From Phylloscopus collybita (lineage: Eukaryota > Chordata > Aves > Passeriformes > Phylloscopidae), in contig JAJNNQ010000075.1 in NCBI GenBank assembly GCA_027886175.1, positions 81,261,001-81,325,000 of the forward strand: a stretch of 64,000 nucleotides of DNA. The letters are read 5' to 3'. Of the stretch, positions 37,867-50,546 are shown in pieces. Position 1 is the first letter of the stretch, and each line of letters opens with the position of its first letter. A program made the translations under genes and the position numbers. The notes below the pieces were generated by a model. The model was not told the DNA's origin, did not search any database, and was given only the letters and a program-made list of their open reading frames with translations.

Positions 37867-38995
37867 GAAAAAATAAAAAGTAAAAGTTTGCTTTAGAAAG
37901 TAGATTTTTAAATGTCCACTGTAGCCTTATGCCTTCAGATTGAGTTCATCAGTAATCCAGTTGACTTCAGTTTTTATCAGAGATTTTGCCTTCAGAATAA
38001 TTGTTTCAATTTTCCCTACCTGTAGATCTGCAGTCCTGCTCACAGGACATATGTTATAAAGAGCCAGATACAGGAACCTCTAAAATATTCTAAATTTGAT
38101 TTTTCATTTCTATCATGAGAGAATAAACAGGTAGCAATATTAAGTAGGAGAGGGTAATTGTAATATTCTCAGTGTGTACAATCTTAATTTGTCAGAGGCT
38201 AAACATTTTCTTTCCACTTTTTACCTAATTTTACAGTTCCTAGCTGATGGAAAATTTCACAATCGGTCTTACATTTGGTTGAGCAGCTCTAAAACTCAAT
38301 ATGCAAGGTTTGTGCTTCTTTAGAAGTCTGCATGCCATGCTTCTAATAGAAATACCTCACTCTTGCTCACTCTGACAGGAATATTTCAATGCATCCATCA
38401 CTGACAAAGCTCAAATCAAATCAGATATTAATCAAAGACTTCTTTTTTTTTCCTTTTCTTCTAATTCGAAAGAACTCCAACAATAGAATAAATTCATCAA
38501 GATAAAAAATCAGAAGAAAATGCACATCAAAACTACTGGAGATGTTTTTGCCAAAGGCAGTACCCACATCACTCTCTTCCACCCGATTATTTCTCCTACT
38601 TTCCTCCATTTCATGAATTAATACGAGGTTCAGTAGGACTGGCCCAGAGGCCATGTAATCTCCTGATTTTCATGGGACAGCTCCTGAGAAAGTACCAATG
38701 TCTCAACACCTAAAACTGACCCAGAAAACACCACAAAGGCCATGCCTGTAGATGGAGGTTCAGCTTTTTAAAGAGCTAGGGCCCTAAAAACCTTTGGGAT
38801 TTAGTTGGAGTAGCTAGGGAGGTTAGTCCCTAGTCTAGCAGGGTGAGTTACAAGACAGCACTTACTGCTTCTCATCCCTAAAATGTATAGTGGTTCTCTC
38901 TCAGTCCCCTGTCTCAGCACAGACACCCAGCTCTTGGACTGACATGGCAGAAGCAGAAGAGGGAGATACATTGCAAGGTTCCTTCCCCTTATAAG

Positions 38996-39053
38996 GAAAA
39001 CAAAAGAAAACAAAACAAAACAAAACCCAAAACAAAATGAAAAAAAAAAAAAA
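38996..39053. repeat. (AAAAC)n repeat ending in A14
   Basis: Irregular AAAAC and AAAAG units followed by fourteen A. Confidence 0.9.
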
Positions 39054-40793
39054 GACAGGAATGACAGAATGAATGCCTACATGCCTAGACCTGTATACAC
39101 ACACAGTTACACACACAGAGGATAATTGCTTGAGTACACCACAGCTCTCCCCACTCCCTCACCTTACCCCAGTTTCTACTGGTTAACATCAAAATCCATC
39201 CTAAAAGAGGTCTTACTGTATTTTTATTTTATCCTGCTGCTTGGAAAAGTACACAGCACTACTATGAGAAGGATGCAATTTTCAATGACCATCAGTTTCA
39301 ATGCCTAGTCAGGGACAGAATCAATGTACCAGTGCCAGTAGCAGAAGTCAAAAATACGACCAACAGGTGTATGGATGCTGACTGAGAGTTTTCCCTGTCC
39401 CACATCAGGTCTGTATGAGGTTCTGAGTGTTCCAGCACTGCATAAAAGATCCTCCTGTGACATTTGTGTTTAAAAGAAGATGAGATGAGAGTGCAGAAAG
39501 GCACCCACACAGGTTTCCTTTCCCACATTCCTTCCAGAGTATTTCAGAATTGCATTTCACACTTTTGTTTTGCATAAGCTGTTCAGCATCCCTGATTCTG
39601 CTTCTTCTAATGGTTAAGCACATTTCCTGAGTAAAGTGATACACATTTCATTTTATTTCTCACACAGGAATCAAAAAAATGGACTTGAAATTATACTAAG
39701 ACAAGGGGCTTTATATTAAACTATGCAGGCAGCCCTCTGTATTTATTAGTATAGCTCCTTTGAAATCAAAAACTACATTATTTACTAGCTGAGTATCAGA
39801 CCACATTTGAAATTCGGGTGTAAAACTTACTGCTGATGGGTGGCAGAGCAGCTCTAAATAGTAAATATGATATGTGGAAAATACGGATATGTTTTAAAAC
39901 TTTTGTAACTGAAGATCTACAACTCCCTTGCACTCTCTTTGTCTTTCTCTGTCTAACACAAAGAAACATCATTATATTATACGTAGTGAGATGGATATGT
40001 ACTGCACCTGGGACCAGGCTTTCTCTGCAGATGAATGACAGAAATCCTAAGCTCTTTTAGAATTACAGTTTTATAACAAATCTTAGAAAACAATTTCAGA
40101 CAGGTTTTGATGTCCAGATTACAATAGCAAGCTGTAAAGAGAAGAAGTTCTTATTTTTTAAGCAATATTTTAAAGAGAATGCAACATGACTTTGTGCCTC
40201 TGGTTTATTCAGTTCCAAGTTTCAAGTCTCAATTACAAGAATATTCCTTATGCAAAAGCAATGCAGAAAAAGCCATGCAGCTGAAGCTGACTCTTCCTCC
40301 CAACAAAACATGCAGCCAAGAAACTATGCAATCTAGGTGTGTAGGGTATAAAAAATATATCATATATCGATATAAAACTGGACATAAGCTATTTTGTTTT
40401 TTTTTTTCTTAGAGTGAAATATATCTAGTCAGGCTGTCCATCTTTGAAAAATCTCCCTTATTCTCCCCATTCTCCCCAAGGATCACTAGCCCTTCAGTTT
40501 CCAGTCAGATAATGATAGTTACCCTCCAGATATTCCTCTCATGGGCAAACATATTTTTAGTTGTGTTTTAGTTGTGAGACCTGGTAGCTCATACTCAGCC
40601 AACTCCCTGCATTACAATCAACAGAGATGAAAGGAACATACAATTCACAGCATTTCTGCAGCAAAAGAAGAAGCACCTTTTCATGTAAGAACCATGAGAA
40701 GGTACAGCAGTTAATTCCCATTTTCAGCTTTGCAAGGACACCTGAACAGAAGTAGAGACCACTGTGAGGGATAAACCAAAGTGGTTTATCAAG

Positions 40794-40826
40794 TAAAGTA
40801 AAGTAAGTAAATCAAGTACTTGATTT
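40794..40826. repeat. AAGTA repeat joined to an 18-bp perfect palindrome
   Basis: Tandem AAGTA-like units run into AAATCAAGTACTTGATTT (40809-40826), which is perfectly self-complementary. Confidence 0.9.
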
Positions 40827-41199
40827 CTAATAAATATATCTAAGTAGTCACTTGTGGAAGATAAGTCCTATATGGGATCAGATGACCACACATGACTTAC
40901 ATGGATCAGCGCTTCCTTCCCTGGGTTTCCCCTGTGCCCAGGCAGCTCATGGCTCCCTACACCATGTGCTAGGACCTTGGGGTGCTGCAGATTGAAATGG
41001 TGAAACATCAAAAGGGTGTTGGGCAAAGTAAGGCTAAAGGAAAGGCTCAGCAGAAACAGTTTTCAGCTGCTGGTGAGCTTGAAAAGGCATGCAAGATTAC
41101 CATTTTTTTTCAAGGGAGGTTCAGCTCCAAAGACATTGTTAATTGTTTTTGTAGGGAGAGACTAACAAGATAAAGCATTCACAGGTACACACCTGCCAC

Positions 41200-41560
41200 C
41201 AGATACTGCCTCTCACTCATCCATTGCTGTGCAAAGCACAGGCTATTATCTCAGCACCAGCTGCACAAGTCTAACTCTGCTGGAGGGCTTGTGCATTTCT
41301 TCCTGGGACAGCCTGAGCCTCACAGGTGCCTCATGGTGCCTCACGACCTGAGCCTCATGGTGCATTAGCCCATGGACTCTTGAGGAGGAGAAGCTTTTGT
41401 GCCACTGAGGCCCCCCCAGTCTTGTTTCAAGGACAAACCTTTCAGCTTCTCCTCCAGCAAACCGCCAAGGGAACAAGGGAACTCCACTGTGGGACATCAA
41501 CACTGCTATTTTGTCATGGCCATGAGGCAAGAACCTGTATCAGTACACCTAACTTATCCT
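41200..41560. other. GC-richer patch with a short tandem duplication
   Basis: CCTGAGCCTCA occurs at 41312-41322 and, after 24 intervening bases, again from 41347, with GTGCCTCA units between them. A 94-codon minus-strand frame spans it, giving a repeated His-His-Glu-Ala pattern. No family recognised. It may be a worn repeat. Confidence 0.35.
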
Positions 41561-44046
41561 TTCCTTGAACTGGTCCAGATTCTGAACTATTTCTCTCCCT
41601 CAGCAATTTCTTTAAAGACAGCCACGTTTCACTGGAAATTGCTGTAAAACAAAGCTTTGTGTTGATGTAGGATGACAAACTCAAGATGTAAATGATGTGA
41701 AGGAATATCCAGGCATAATTTCTATATTTTCTCAGTGAAACAGTTTCTCCCCCTTTCTTTGGCTCCTTGCCTCATGTTCATCCTTTCCCACATCAAATGC
41801 ACAAATTCATCATTGGCTGTTCTTCTGGGAATTAATCTTTTCAGCAAAGCACTGTAGTGACAGGCATGCTGTGCAGAGACGTTCAAAGATTCCCCAAAAT
41901 GCCACTGATGAGGATACTCTTAAAGGAGGGACTTGACCTATGAAGGGAAACATGCCAGACAGCAATTTGCTGCAGCACTAAAGGGCCACTAAAACCACAG
42001 CTCTCACTTTTCTTTACATTATTTTTAGATTCTAAGCAATCCAAGACAACAACTGGATGATTAACACTGAAGCATTTTAGTGACAACATATTGCTGAAAA
42101 ATTGCTGTAGTGTCCTAAGGGTGTTTTCTTGTAATTAAAATGGGAGTCGAGAGCTGTTTGGGCAAGAAGTTTAGATTTTTTAAAAATTTAAAAATTTAAA
42201 ACAACCGGCACAGACTATGAAGAAAGACAGTCATTGCAAAACAAAGTTTCTGTGAAGCATGGTATAAATGTGTTTCCAGTTTCAGAGCTGACGAAACAAG
42301 AGAAATTTTGTAATCATATTTTTATTTTGATTCTCTTGCCATCTCGGGAAAATTTTGAGCCATTAAAAGACCTCTCCAATGAGAAGCAATATAGAACAAA
42401 TTCAGTCCTTTTTATGTTGTGGGTTGGGACAGGCTATGAACCTACAGAGGAAATGTATCTATACACAGGATTTGTTGAATTAAGTGTGCATACCTCATAA
42501 ATCAGATCAGATTTTAATCCTCTAGCACAGAAATTTTTTTTTAATTTTTTCTTTCATTTTGTTATTTAGTGAAAAAAAACCCAAGAAGATCTTGGGAAAA
42601 AGAGCTAAACAAAACACATTCTAGTGGAATGCAGTGGTCATTAGGTTAGAGTCTTAAATGGGCTTTGTATGAGTGAAAGTCAACTGACTTTACTGTTGCT
42701 AAAGCTGAAATGTGAATGAGAGATCTATAGAAATGCATGTTTCAGTACAATCAGTCGATTAAGCAATCTCATTGTTCAAACACTCCTAAATGCCTTGCAG
42801 TTATGAGATTTTAAACATCAATACAGTTTTTAAAAGTCAGTATATTACTTTCTCCTCTGGAAATTATTGTGGTCTATCTAAACTGGAATTAGAGAACTCC
42901 TGCTGAGCAATAAATGCATTGAGATTGAATATCATGGGGAAGATAGGAGTTCAACACAGCCGCTGAGCCTAGTCATCATAAAGATTCTTTTGCGTGATGG
43001 GAAACCTCCAAACTCTTCATTAGTGTGTCCAAATGAGGGCAGCGATGGATACCCAGAGTCAAGGTTACTGGGAGACAGAGCAGTTTCTCCTAGAAAGAGG
43101 TATTACAGAGATTCAACTAAAACACCTCAATAAGGAAGGTCTATCTAGTCCAGCCCCTGGGTTCTCACTCAGGACTAGAAGGCTCCTACACATTAAATTA
43201 ATTGCTGGTTCACTTAAAATTAATAAAATATTTCCTTAGCACTTCAGTCAGCTTGCCAGAGGGTGTCATTGAATCAACAGACTGGGCTGAATTTTTAATA
43301 ATTTCATGATCTCTAAAGCATCAAATGTAAGGTGTTGCAGGAAGTAAGATAATCCCTCAAAGGCCCTCTTAGCTAGTCTTTATTAGGAGGCAGATTAGGA
43401 GAAAGACTGAAACAGATTCGTCTCCCTGGTACATTGATGTAAATAAAGGATGAATTGCTAAAGTGCAAAAACATTGCAAAATCTAAGTCAGTCTCAGTGA
43501 TTTTTAAAACTGCATTGTCAATTGCTAAATATAAAGAAACATTTTCCTTTATGATCCCTTTTCTTAGTCAGCTCTTACATTTACTGCATATTTTTTTTCA
43601 GCTTTGTTGCTGTAGTCTCAGCAATTTACAAGAAGAGTTTGTGAAGCACAAATATAGGCAGCAGGTAAAGGAGTTGGGCAGAGGAGGCAGAAAAAAATTA
43701 AATGAAGGGGAAGGAGAGGTCTGCTGTTGCAAACTAAGGAGGGTCAGAAGTGTCTGAGATGCAATTAGTAAGTACTATGATTACTTTTGTGCCTTTTGTG
43801 TGTTTAAACTATCATCTATTGCTGATGGGAAGCACACAGAGAATTCAAATTTAAATTGGAGAGGATTTCAAGACTTTAAAAGTTAAATTCATCTAGACAA
43901 GAAAAAAAGATCTAAACACTGCAGACTCCTATCACAAAGAAAATTCTGACAGGAATTTTTTTTCTCCATTCTATGTTCTCATTTAGAATCAGAAACCATT
44001 TCAAAAAGAAAAGTTAAAAGGAAAACAATACAGTATTTAGAAGGTA
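41561..44046. other. Gene-free unique sequence
   Basis: AT-rich. A palindromic A/T stretch lies at 42175-42201. A weak antisense CR1-like phrase (AAGGTCTATCTAGTCCAGCC) lies at 43136-43155. No gene. Confidence 0.55.
43135..43175 (-). mobile_element. Possible CR1 remnant, antisense
   Basis: GGAAGGTCTATCTAGTCCAG followed by CCCCTGGGTTCTCACTCAGG resembles the CR1 tail phrase 'aaggtcatctagtccaacccc'. Only about 40 bases match, so it may be chance. Confidence 0.25.
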
Positions 44047-44103
44047 TTCTCTCTCCCTTCTTCCCCTTCCTCTTCTTCCCCTCCCTCCCCTGCCCCACCC
44101 CCC
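44047..44103 (-). repeat. Polypyrimidine tract with minus-strand G-quadruplex potential
   Basis: Fifty-seven plus-strand bases, pyrimidine except for one G and one A. The end (44078-44103) has five C runs of 3 to 6 separated by 1-2 bases, so the minus strand fits the canonical four-run G-quadruplex pattern with very short loops. The mirror-like purine/pyrimidine bias could also allow triplex DNA. Confidence 0.85.
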
Positions 44104-47100
44104 ATTATTTTTCTTTCTAATCTTTGGGGAAATAAACATAATAAGATACATTAACTTGAAAGAAAGCTATTTTCCAAGACAAAATGGTCTGCCAATGTTT
44201 TCTTTAAGATAGTTTATTGCTACTGCAAGTGGAAGTGGAATACCTAGAACACCCACTGGCATGAAACAGGGCTGATACATTGTCTGCTCCTAAGTGCAAT
44301 ACTCGAGCATGCATTCTCAGCAAAACTGCTCTGGAGAACAGAAGGAAGTCTATCAGGAAACAGAAAGAGCAAGTAAAATTGTTCTTGCTGTTTGCTACAA
44401 AGCTTTTGAGGTAGTAGACAATATGGTAGCCAGTATTTATTATTAGTGGACTAACACAGAACACTAGTTAACTTAGGCTGATGCCACTGACTGGTGCCTC
44501 CAGTGATTGACAGCTACAGAGCAAATCTGAATCACTTTGCAAAATCTGTGATTGATGTGAACCTCAAGCACTGCAACCTGTCAAAGGATAATCAAGCATG
44601 TATGAAAAAACCCAGGATACTAAATTTCTTGTCTTGGAACTTGTCTTCTAGCACTCCAGTGATGCTGTAACTCCTTCAATGGACACTCTAGTATGCAGTG
44701 CCATTGGCAGTGCCAGTGTCTTCAGGTACAAAACTATACACATCTGCAGCACACTGCAGGGTCAAAATTTTATGGTTGTTTTCCCACACAAAGTCTAAAC
44801 ACCCCACATAAGAAGCACCAAGATTTCCACTAGGTGTGAGAATGGCCTGATACATTTTTGGTAACGGTTCTACAAAGGGAATGCTCAAATGTATGTCCAA
44901 GGTTTGAGTGTTAGGTAATGCTTAACACTGAAAGCTAAGGACAGGGGGGAGTTGTATGGTATGTATTTTGCAAAAATTCATTTGCATTACCATAGCATAT
45001 TTTATGAGCACGGGAAGACAATCCGTGCTCTAGAGTGTCAAGTCTAGAAAGACAAAGATAAATAGCAGTCACAGAAAAAAGACACAATAAACAAATAATC
45101 TTAATGGTAATCGCCAGTAGCTCTTGTTAATTACAGTCTCTCTCCCCTCACCTTCCTCTTCTTTTACTTGTTAATTCAGTTAATGCACTACATTCACTGT
45201 TTTTAACAGCTACTACAAATTACGATGCACTGTATTTATGCCTTTCTTCCCCTAGTATCCACCTCCCTCTCTCTGTACTATTCATCCATGAGATAAATCT
45301 CCAGAATGGGTAAGAGATTTCACCTGATAGAACTACCTTACTCTTCCAAGGTAGCACGCTCCTCCATCTATCATATAAGTTTCTGGCAGATATCAAAACC
45401 TCTGCTCAGCTCCCATCTAATCTCATAAAACTCTGCATTGCTGCCAGTCTGAATTGCCAAATCCACCTGACCACTGATACCACCCAACAAACTGATAAAC
45501 TGCTCAGGGTTTTGACTCAGCTTTCACAAAGGGATTCTCACAATGGTGAGAAGAATATTTTAAAGTGTCTCATCTCTCAGTCTAGGCAACAGGGCCAGGA
45601 TAGGCCAGCAACATGAAGCAGAGATTTACTGAACCTACAAGCAAATGTCTGAGAGTACAGAGAAATTAGTTAGGGATTTAGCCCTAAACAAGAGGTCCTA
45701 GAAAAGGATTCAAACCTTGGTGTGGGGTAGAAACCGGACCTGAGGCTTTCCACATCCCACAGAAGAGCTCAAAACAAGCTACTCTCTTTGAGTAAAACAG
45801 TTCCCCTAACTGCTCAATTACTTTGCATGGGTAATGAGAGAAGAGTGACTTGAGGATGTCAGGAACCTGGTGACTGTCCTAATCACTGGGCTCTGGAATC
45901 AACCTTTATCTTGTTTAATGAATATTTAATAGTAACACTTCCTTTCCACATAGAGATGTCATGAGGAAAAATTATTTCAGCTTGATAGGTACTCAGATAC
46001 CAGAAAAAGGAAACCATCTAAAATATAATCAACTATCCAACAGATCCAGGGTATCAAAGACCAGGAAAAAAAAAAAAGAGAGATTTCAATGGTAGTAGAG
46101 GTCAATAGTATTGTATTTACATTTAGATAATGAAACACGTAAGTCATGCCTTAGGTAAAAAAAAAAAAAAAAAAAAAAAAAGAGTGAGAGAAGAAACAAA
46201 GGAATAAAGTATTAAAATAGAGCAGAGCAAAATGGATTTTTCAGTAAACAATTTGACAGGGATGAAAACTCAGGTGAACAAACAAACTCTTTTTTTATGT
46301 TTTCAAGCTCTACACCATTAGATGAACTCTTCATTGCCAGTTTGTGCAGCTGACAAGTGCCTTGTTACACTTATGAGAGAATGTAAGGATTTTAAGAAAA
46401 TGTCTAACTCTTCAGCTCAGCTCAGCAGGCTGGAAGTTCAGAGGGTAGGAAACCATTTACCATGTGAATAAACTGCAAAATGCCTTTGAAAATTACATTT
46501 TTAATTACAGTTGACATTTCTGAGCCTCCTGCTGATGGTATCTCTCTAAAAGAAAAAAAAAAAAAAAAGAAAAAACCAACATAATTCGAGACCAAGATAA
46601 CACTCTAGGAGAAATTCTACAGTTCACAATTTACTACTGATAGAGGCATTGACTTCACATTGCTACTCATCTAGTCTTGTCTAAATACCTCTCATACATT
46701 GATCAATTTGATCTTATGTAAAATCTCTGAAATGGTAAAGCAGCAGTATCCCTGATTTCCTGAGAGAGCTCAGGAACAAATTCTTATGCTCAGCTTTGCA
46801 ATTGCATTACTATATTATTCCACCACGTGTGATCCAAACCTCTGTCTTTCTGTGGTTCCTCCAGTATCAGGGATACACTCCTTGGGGCTGAATACCTTCA
46901 GTGGAATGGGAAGTTTCCTTGTTTTCCTCTTGGAGATACAGTCATAAGAAAAAGGCTGGGTGTGAAGAGAGAAGAGAATCAAGGAAAAATGAGACAAGAC
47001 CTTTGAAGCCCAGTCATTTGGGACTGAGTCAGTCACTGCAGTCTGAGCCTAGAGGATTGCAAAGAGAGCCAGGCAAGGCACTAGGCAACCTTAAAAAAAA

Positions 47101-48630
47101 AGAAGGCCCACTGACTATGCAATTCACCTTCTCTTGCCCTTGTTTTTCACCTGCCAGACCAAGAGGTAGATTGCAAAAAATCTGCCATGCCTGAACACCC
47201 TACAGAAGATCCCAGTCTTGAACACTCAAAACTTTTTCATTATTTCTCTTTAGCAAAAATATAAAATTATGTTTTGGAATAGGAACATTTTACCTACTGC
47301 AGTGACTTGCCTTACTCCACAAAGGAAAAGCCCTTGTGTTATGGTGTCTATAGGAGTTTAAATAAATTTTGTCTCTGTGTTTTCATTCCAAGGGTCTAAC
47401 ATCCACTCATCTCAATCTGATAAAGTGTGAGGACCATCTCTTGCACTGCTGTAACTATAAAATTTGCTACAAACATGCTAGTAAGCAAAACCCTGCTAGG
47501 CAGTACTCCCAGTTACTGAAGCACAGTAACTTCTGTTCTGAAGCACTGTTAGAACACTCCCTGGAACACATTTGACCTGTGTTAACCAAAATCTTCCTAA
47601 ATGACACCCAGTTACAGTTTGTGAGTCAAATGCAGGCAAGGACCTTTTTTATATGTATCTATCTACCTGATTCCAAGGCATTTCTTCATGTGGAAGCACA
47701 GCTTTCTGTTACAGTAGGGGTCACTAGTCCAGAACTTCCCAGAATCATTAAATTCTCTAGAGAAGACATAGCAATGAAAGCTACATATGCCACTGAATTC
47801 TTGCAGAGATGCCTCAAAACCAAAACATGCATTATGCTCACCTTGCTCTGGTCTACTCAATTTAATGTAAGCTTTCTTTGCTTTTAACTATAAAAATATC
47901 CTTCTAATACCTCTAATACAAACCATAAAGATAAGCCAGAATATTCACACTTACAGCATTTGATTTTGATCTTCATCAAACTTGGTGACAAAGAAAAGAA
48001 CTCTTTTGACATAGCTACAAGTTAGTAGGAGTGATTAAACAACATGAACGTGAACAGCATAGAGCCATATGAATTGGATATGTTCTCAGATATCTGTACT
48101 AATATGATCCTAGCCTCATCATCATTTATTTCCCCCAAATATAGATAATTAATTTATTTTGAAGGAGTTATAACTGAGAATATGATACGTCTGATCTGCA
48201 AAGAGCTCTGTCTATTCCAGTGCTATATGCCTCCACCAATAGCAGCACCAGTTTAATATGTGAGCAGTTCCTGACAGCATTGGTCAGAGAAACTGTGCCT
48301 CTACAGCAAGTTCATACATGATCTTTAAGAGTCAGCAATTGGTATCAAACACGTAATTTTAGAGCTTTTCCAGAAACCTACTTATCCTTCATTATAATAT
48401 TTCAAGGTGTTAACTGTAGCCTTGTAAATGACCAGTCTTGAAAGCTTGAGTGCTAACAAATCACTTTTATGCTAGACAGAAAAGCTAAGAAAGAAATTCA
48501 AATTTAAAATCAGCATATTTTTAAATGACCTATAATTCAAAACTTCTGACAGCGTGCCTTTGGACTTTGCAGAAATATTTCCTTTATTTTGTAAGAATTG
48601 TGGCAATTTCCTGGCCAAGTTAAGGTGCTA
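44104..48630. other. Gene-free unique sequence
   Basis: Unique AT-rich sequence with A runs at 46157-46181 (25 bases) and 46553-46568 (16 bases). Frames up to about 102 codons lack motifs. No gene. Confidence 0.6.
46157..46181. repeat. 25-base A homopolymer
   Basis: Perfect run of 25 A followed by a GA-rich stretch. No flanking direct repeat seen. Confidence 0.95.
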
Positions 48631-48808
48631 ATTCAGGAAAGCATCGCCATTCAAAAAAGAATGTAAGCATATGCCTAACTTGAAGCATGCACTTGAGTCT
48701 CTTTGACTTAATGATAGGATCTAAGCACATATTTACATTTAAGCACATGTCTGAGTGCTTTCCTCCATAGAGACAGATTTAAGCTTGTGCTTCAGTGCTT
48801 TCACTGTC
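48631..48808. repeat. Palindromic MITE-like interspersed repeat
   Basis: The left part reads ATTCAGGAAAGCA ... AAGCATATGCCTAACTTGAAG, the centre AGTCTCTTTGACTTAATG, and the right part TTTAAGCACATGTCTGAGTGCTTTCCT, the inverse of the left. This matches the layout of a palindromic repeat I know from bird, turtle and crocodile sequence (arms of 'aagcacatgcttaa' wording around a 'cattgacttcaatgg' centre). A further partial right arm, TTTAAGCTTGTGCTTCAGTGC, follows at 48779-48799. No coding capacity, so a non-autonomous DNA element is the best guess. Divergence is considerable, indicating age. Confidence 0.72.
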
Positions 48809-49426
48809 TAATTTTCCATGACAAAGCTAAAGGCAGATGTAAAATAGTGTGTTAGAATGGAACCTGCTTGCCAGGCTAAGTGCATATAGACAATCAACCT
48901 CTGCAAAATTATATGCAAACATAAAGGTGCACAGCTCATTAGTTGGGCACTGAGGGGCAGAGCGACAATGAGCCTCTGAACCATGATCCCAGCTCACAGA
49001 AATGACAAAGCTGAGTCTTTTAGCTGACTGAAGAAGTGATGGGAAAACTAATACTGAACTTGTATCCACCTTAACTGAATCTGAGGTTATAGCAAGAGAG
49101 GAAATAAAAGAAGGCACCTCTTTGGATTTGAGTCAAGCTCAGAACAAAATGGGCATTATACAGGGACAAATAGGCTCAGGCAATCAGTGGCTGCTGTTGC
49201 TCTGATTTCTCTTGAAAAAGGTGCAAGGTTGTGGCAGCATGAACAAAAAAAAAAAAAGGAGAGAGAGTGATGTCTGGAAAGATCTCAACATTATTGTTTC
49301 CTGCTTCACTGGGACTTTGAAATACCTCCAATAATATGAAGTAACATATTCCCATGGGAAGGTGTTTTGGCAAAAATAGGAGCAACAGCTGTTAGAGGAT
49401 CTGGTAATTTTGAGATTTTTTCTCCT

Positions 49427-49459
49427 CCCACCCCCTCAGCACCCCTATCCCCTCTGCCC
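49427..49459 (-). other. G-quadruplex motif, minus strand
   Basis: On the plus strand, C runs of 3, 5, 4, 4 and 3 are separated by 1, 6, 3 and 4 bases. The minus strand therefore fits the standard four-run G-quadruplex pattern. Function is unknown. Confidence 0.7.
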
Positions 49460-50502
49460 AAATACACAGTAAAGTCAAAATACCCAACCTCTAAAGTTAT
49501 TCTCTGTTCATGAAATTGTTAGTGTGTTTTATCTTTTTTTTAGGATTTCTCCTTTACTGTTAACCACAACAAATGACTGAAGCTGTGATTGATTGTAGTG
49601 AGGAATCAAGGTGACATAGATAATGTAGACATCTTGTTGATGTGTCTCCAGAAGAATTGGGACTCAAAAATTTCTCCAATCTGACATGCTGACCCAGTCA
49701 TGTATATACTCCATTATCATACACTCCTACAACCTACTCATGCAGCCTATATGGAAACTAAGGAAAAAATAGCAGACAAACTCCCTGCACTGACACAACT
49801 GAATTTCGTCACCTGAATCATGTGTAAAAGCAGCACATAAATTAATCCCAGGTAGCTAAAGTGAATAAGAAAGATGACTGCTGAGATATGTCTGAACACT
49901 CATTGCAGTTCAACACAACTGCTACTGGTATTTCTAAGGTGGCTGAAAAGATGCCTTAGACAAATTTTAAAGTGCCTTTCATTACACAGTCTGAAGGGAA
50001 GAAGTAATAACTGCTCCTGATAACTGGCCCTCATCACTGAGAATAAGTGAAATTACTGCAGGCCATGTATATTGGCCATGCAAAAACCAGCTACATCAGG
50101 ACACAATAGTTGTCCTTGATACTTGGATAACTTTTCTGAATCCAAGAGCCAAATACCAACTTATTTGGAGTGAATTGACTTCTTATTGCTAATATTCTAT
50201 CCTTTGTTTGCTACTGTTTGTAATACTGTTTGTGATTTTTTTCAGTGTTTTAATAGTATTTATTCTATAAAGAATATTGAAGAGTGGAGATGAAGATATA
50301 GAAAGACAGAGTTTTGAAGGTATAGAAAGATCTCTTAAAGACATTTCCACACCTAGCTCATCTTTCTGAGTGAATCTTTTATGTATTCAAACTAGAAAGA
50401 TGTCTCCCCAGAGAACATGGTACAATAATCCTAAAGCTCAACTCTTTTGGTAGGCTGTCTTGGAAACAGTTTGGGGATAGTACAAGAAAAATACAGCACA
50501 GT

Positions 50503-50506
<4 letters not shown>

Positions 50507-50544
<38 letters not shown>
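50507..50544. repeat. 38-base A homopolymer
   Basis: Perfect run of 38 A followed by GG and eight more A. No polyadenylation signal or retrocopy upstream. Confidence 0.95.

Positions 50545-50546
<2 letters not shown>

Larger units (their letters stand above)
37887..41199. other. Gene-free unique sequence with AAAAC repeat
   Basis: Ordinary sequence holding the AAAAC array at 38996-39053, an AAGTA repeat at 40794-40808 and a perfect 18-bp palindrome at 40809-40826. No gene. Confidence 0.6.

Noticed and set aside
44407..44428. let-7-like word TGAGGTAGTAG
   Set aside because: The following bases diverge from let-7, and no complementary arm lies within hairpin distance on either side.
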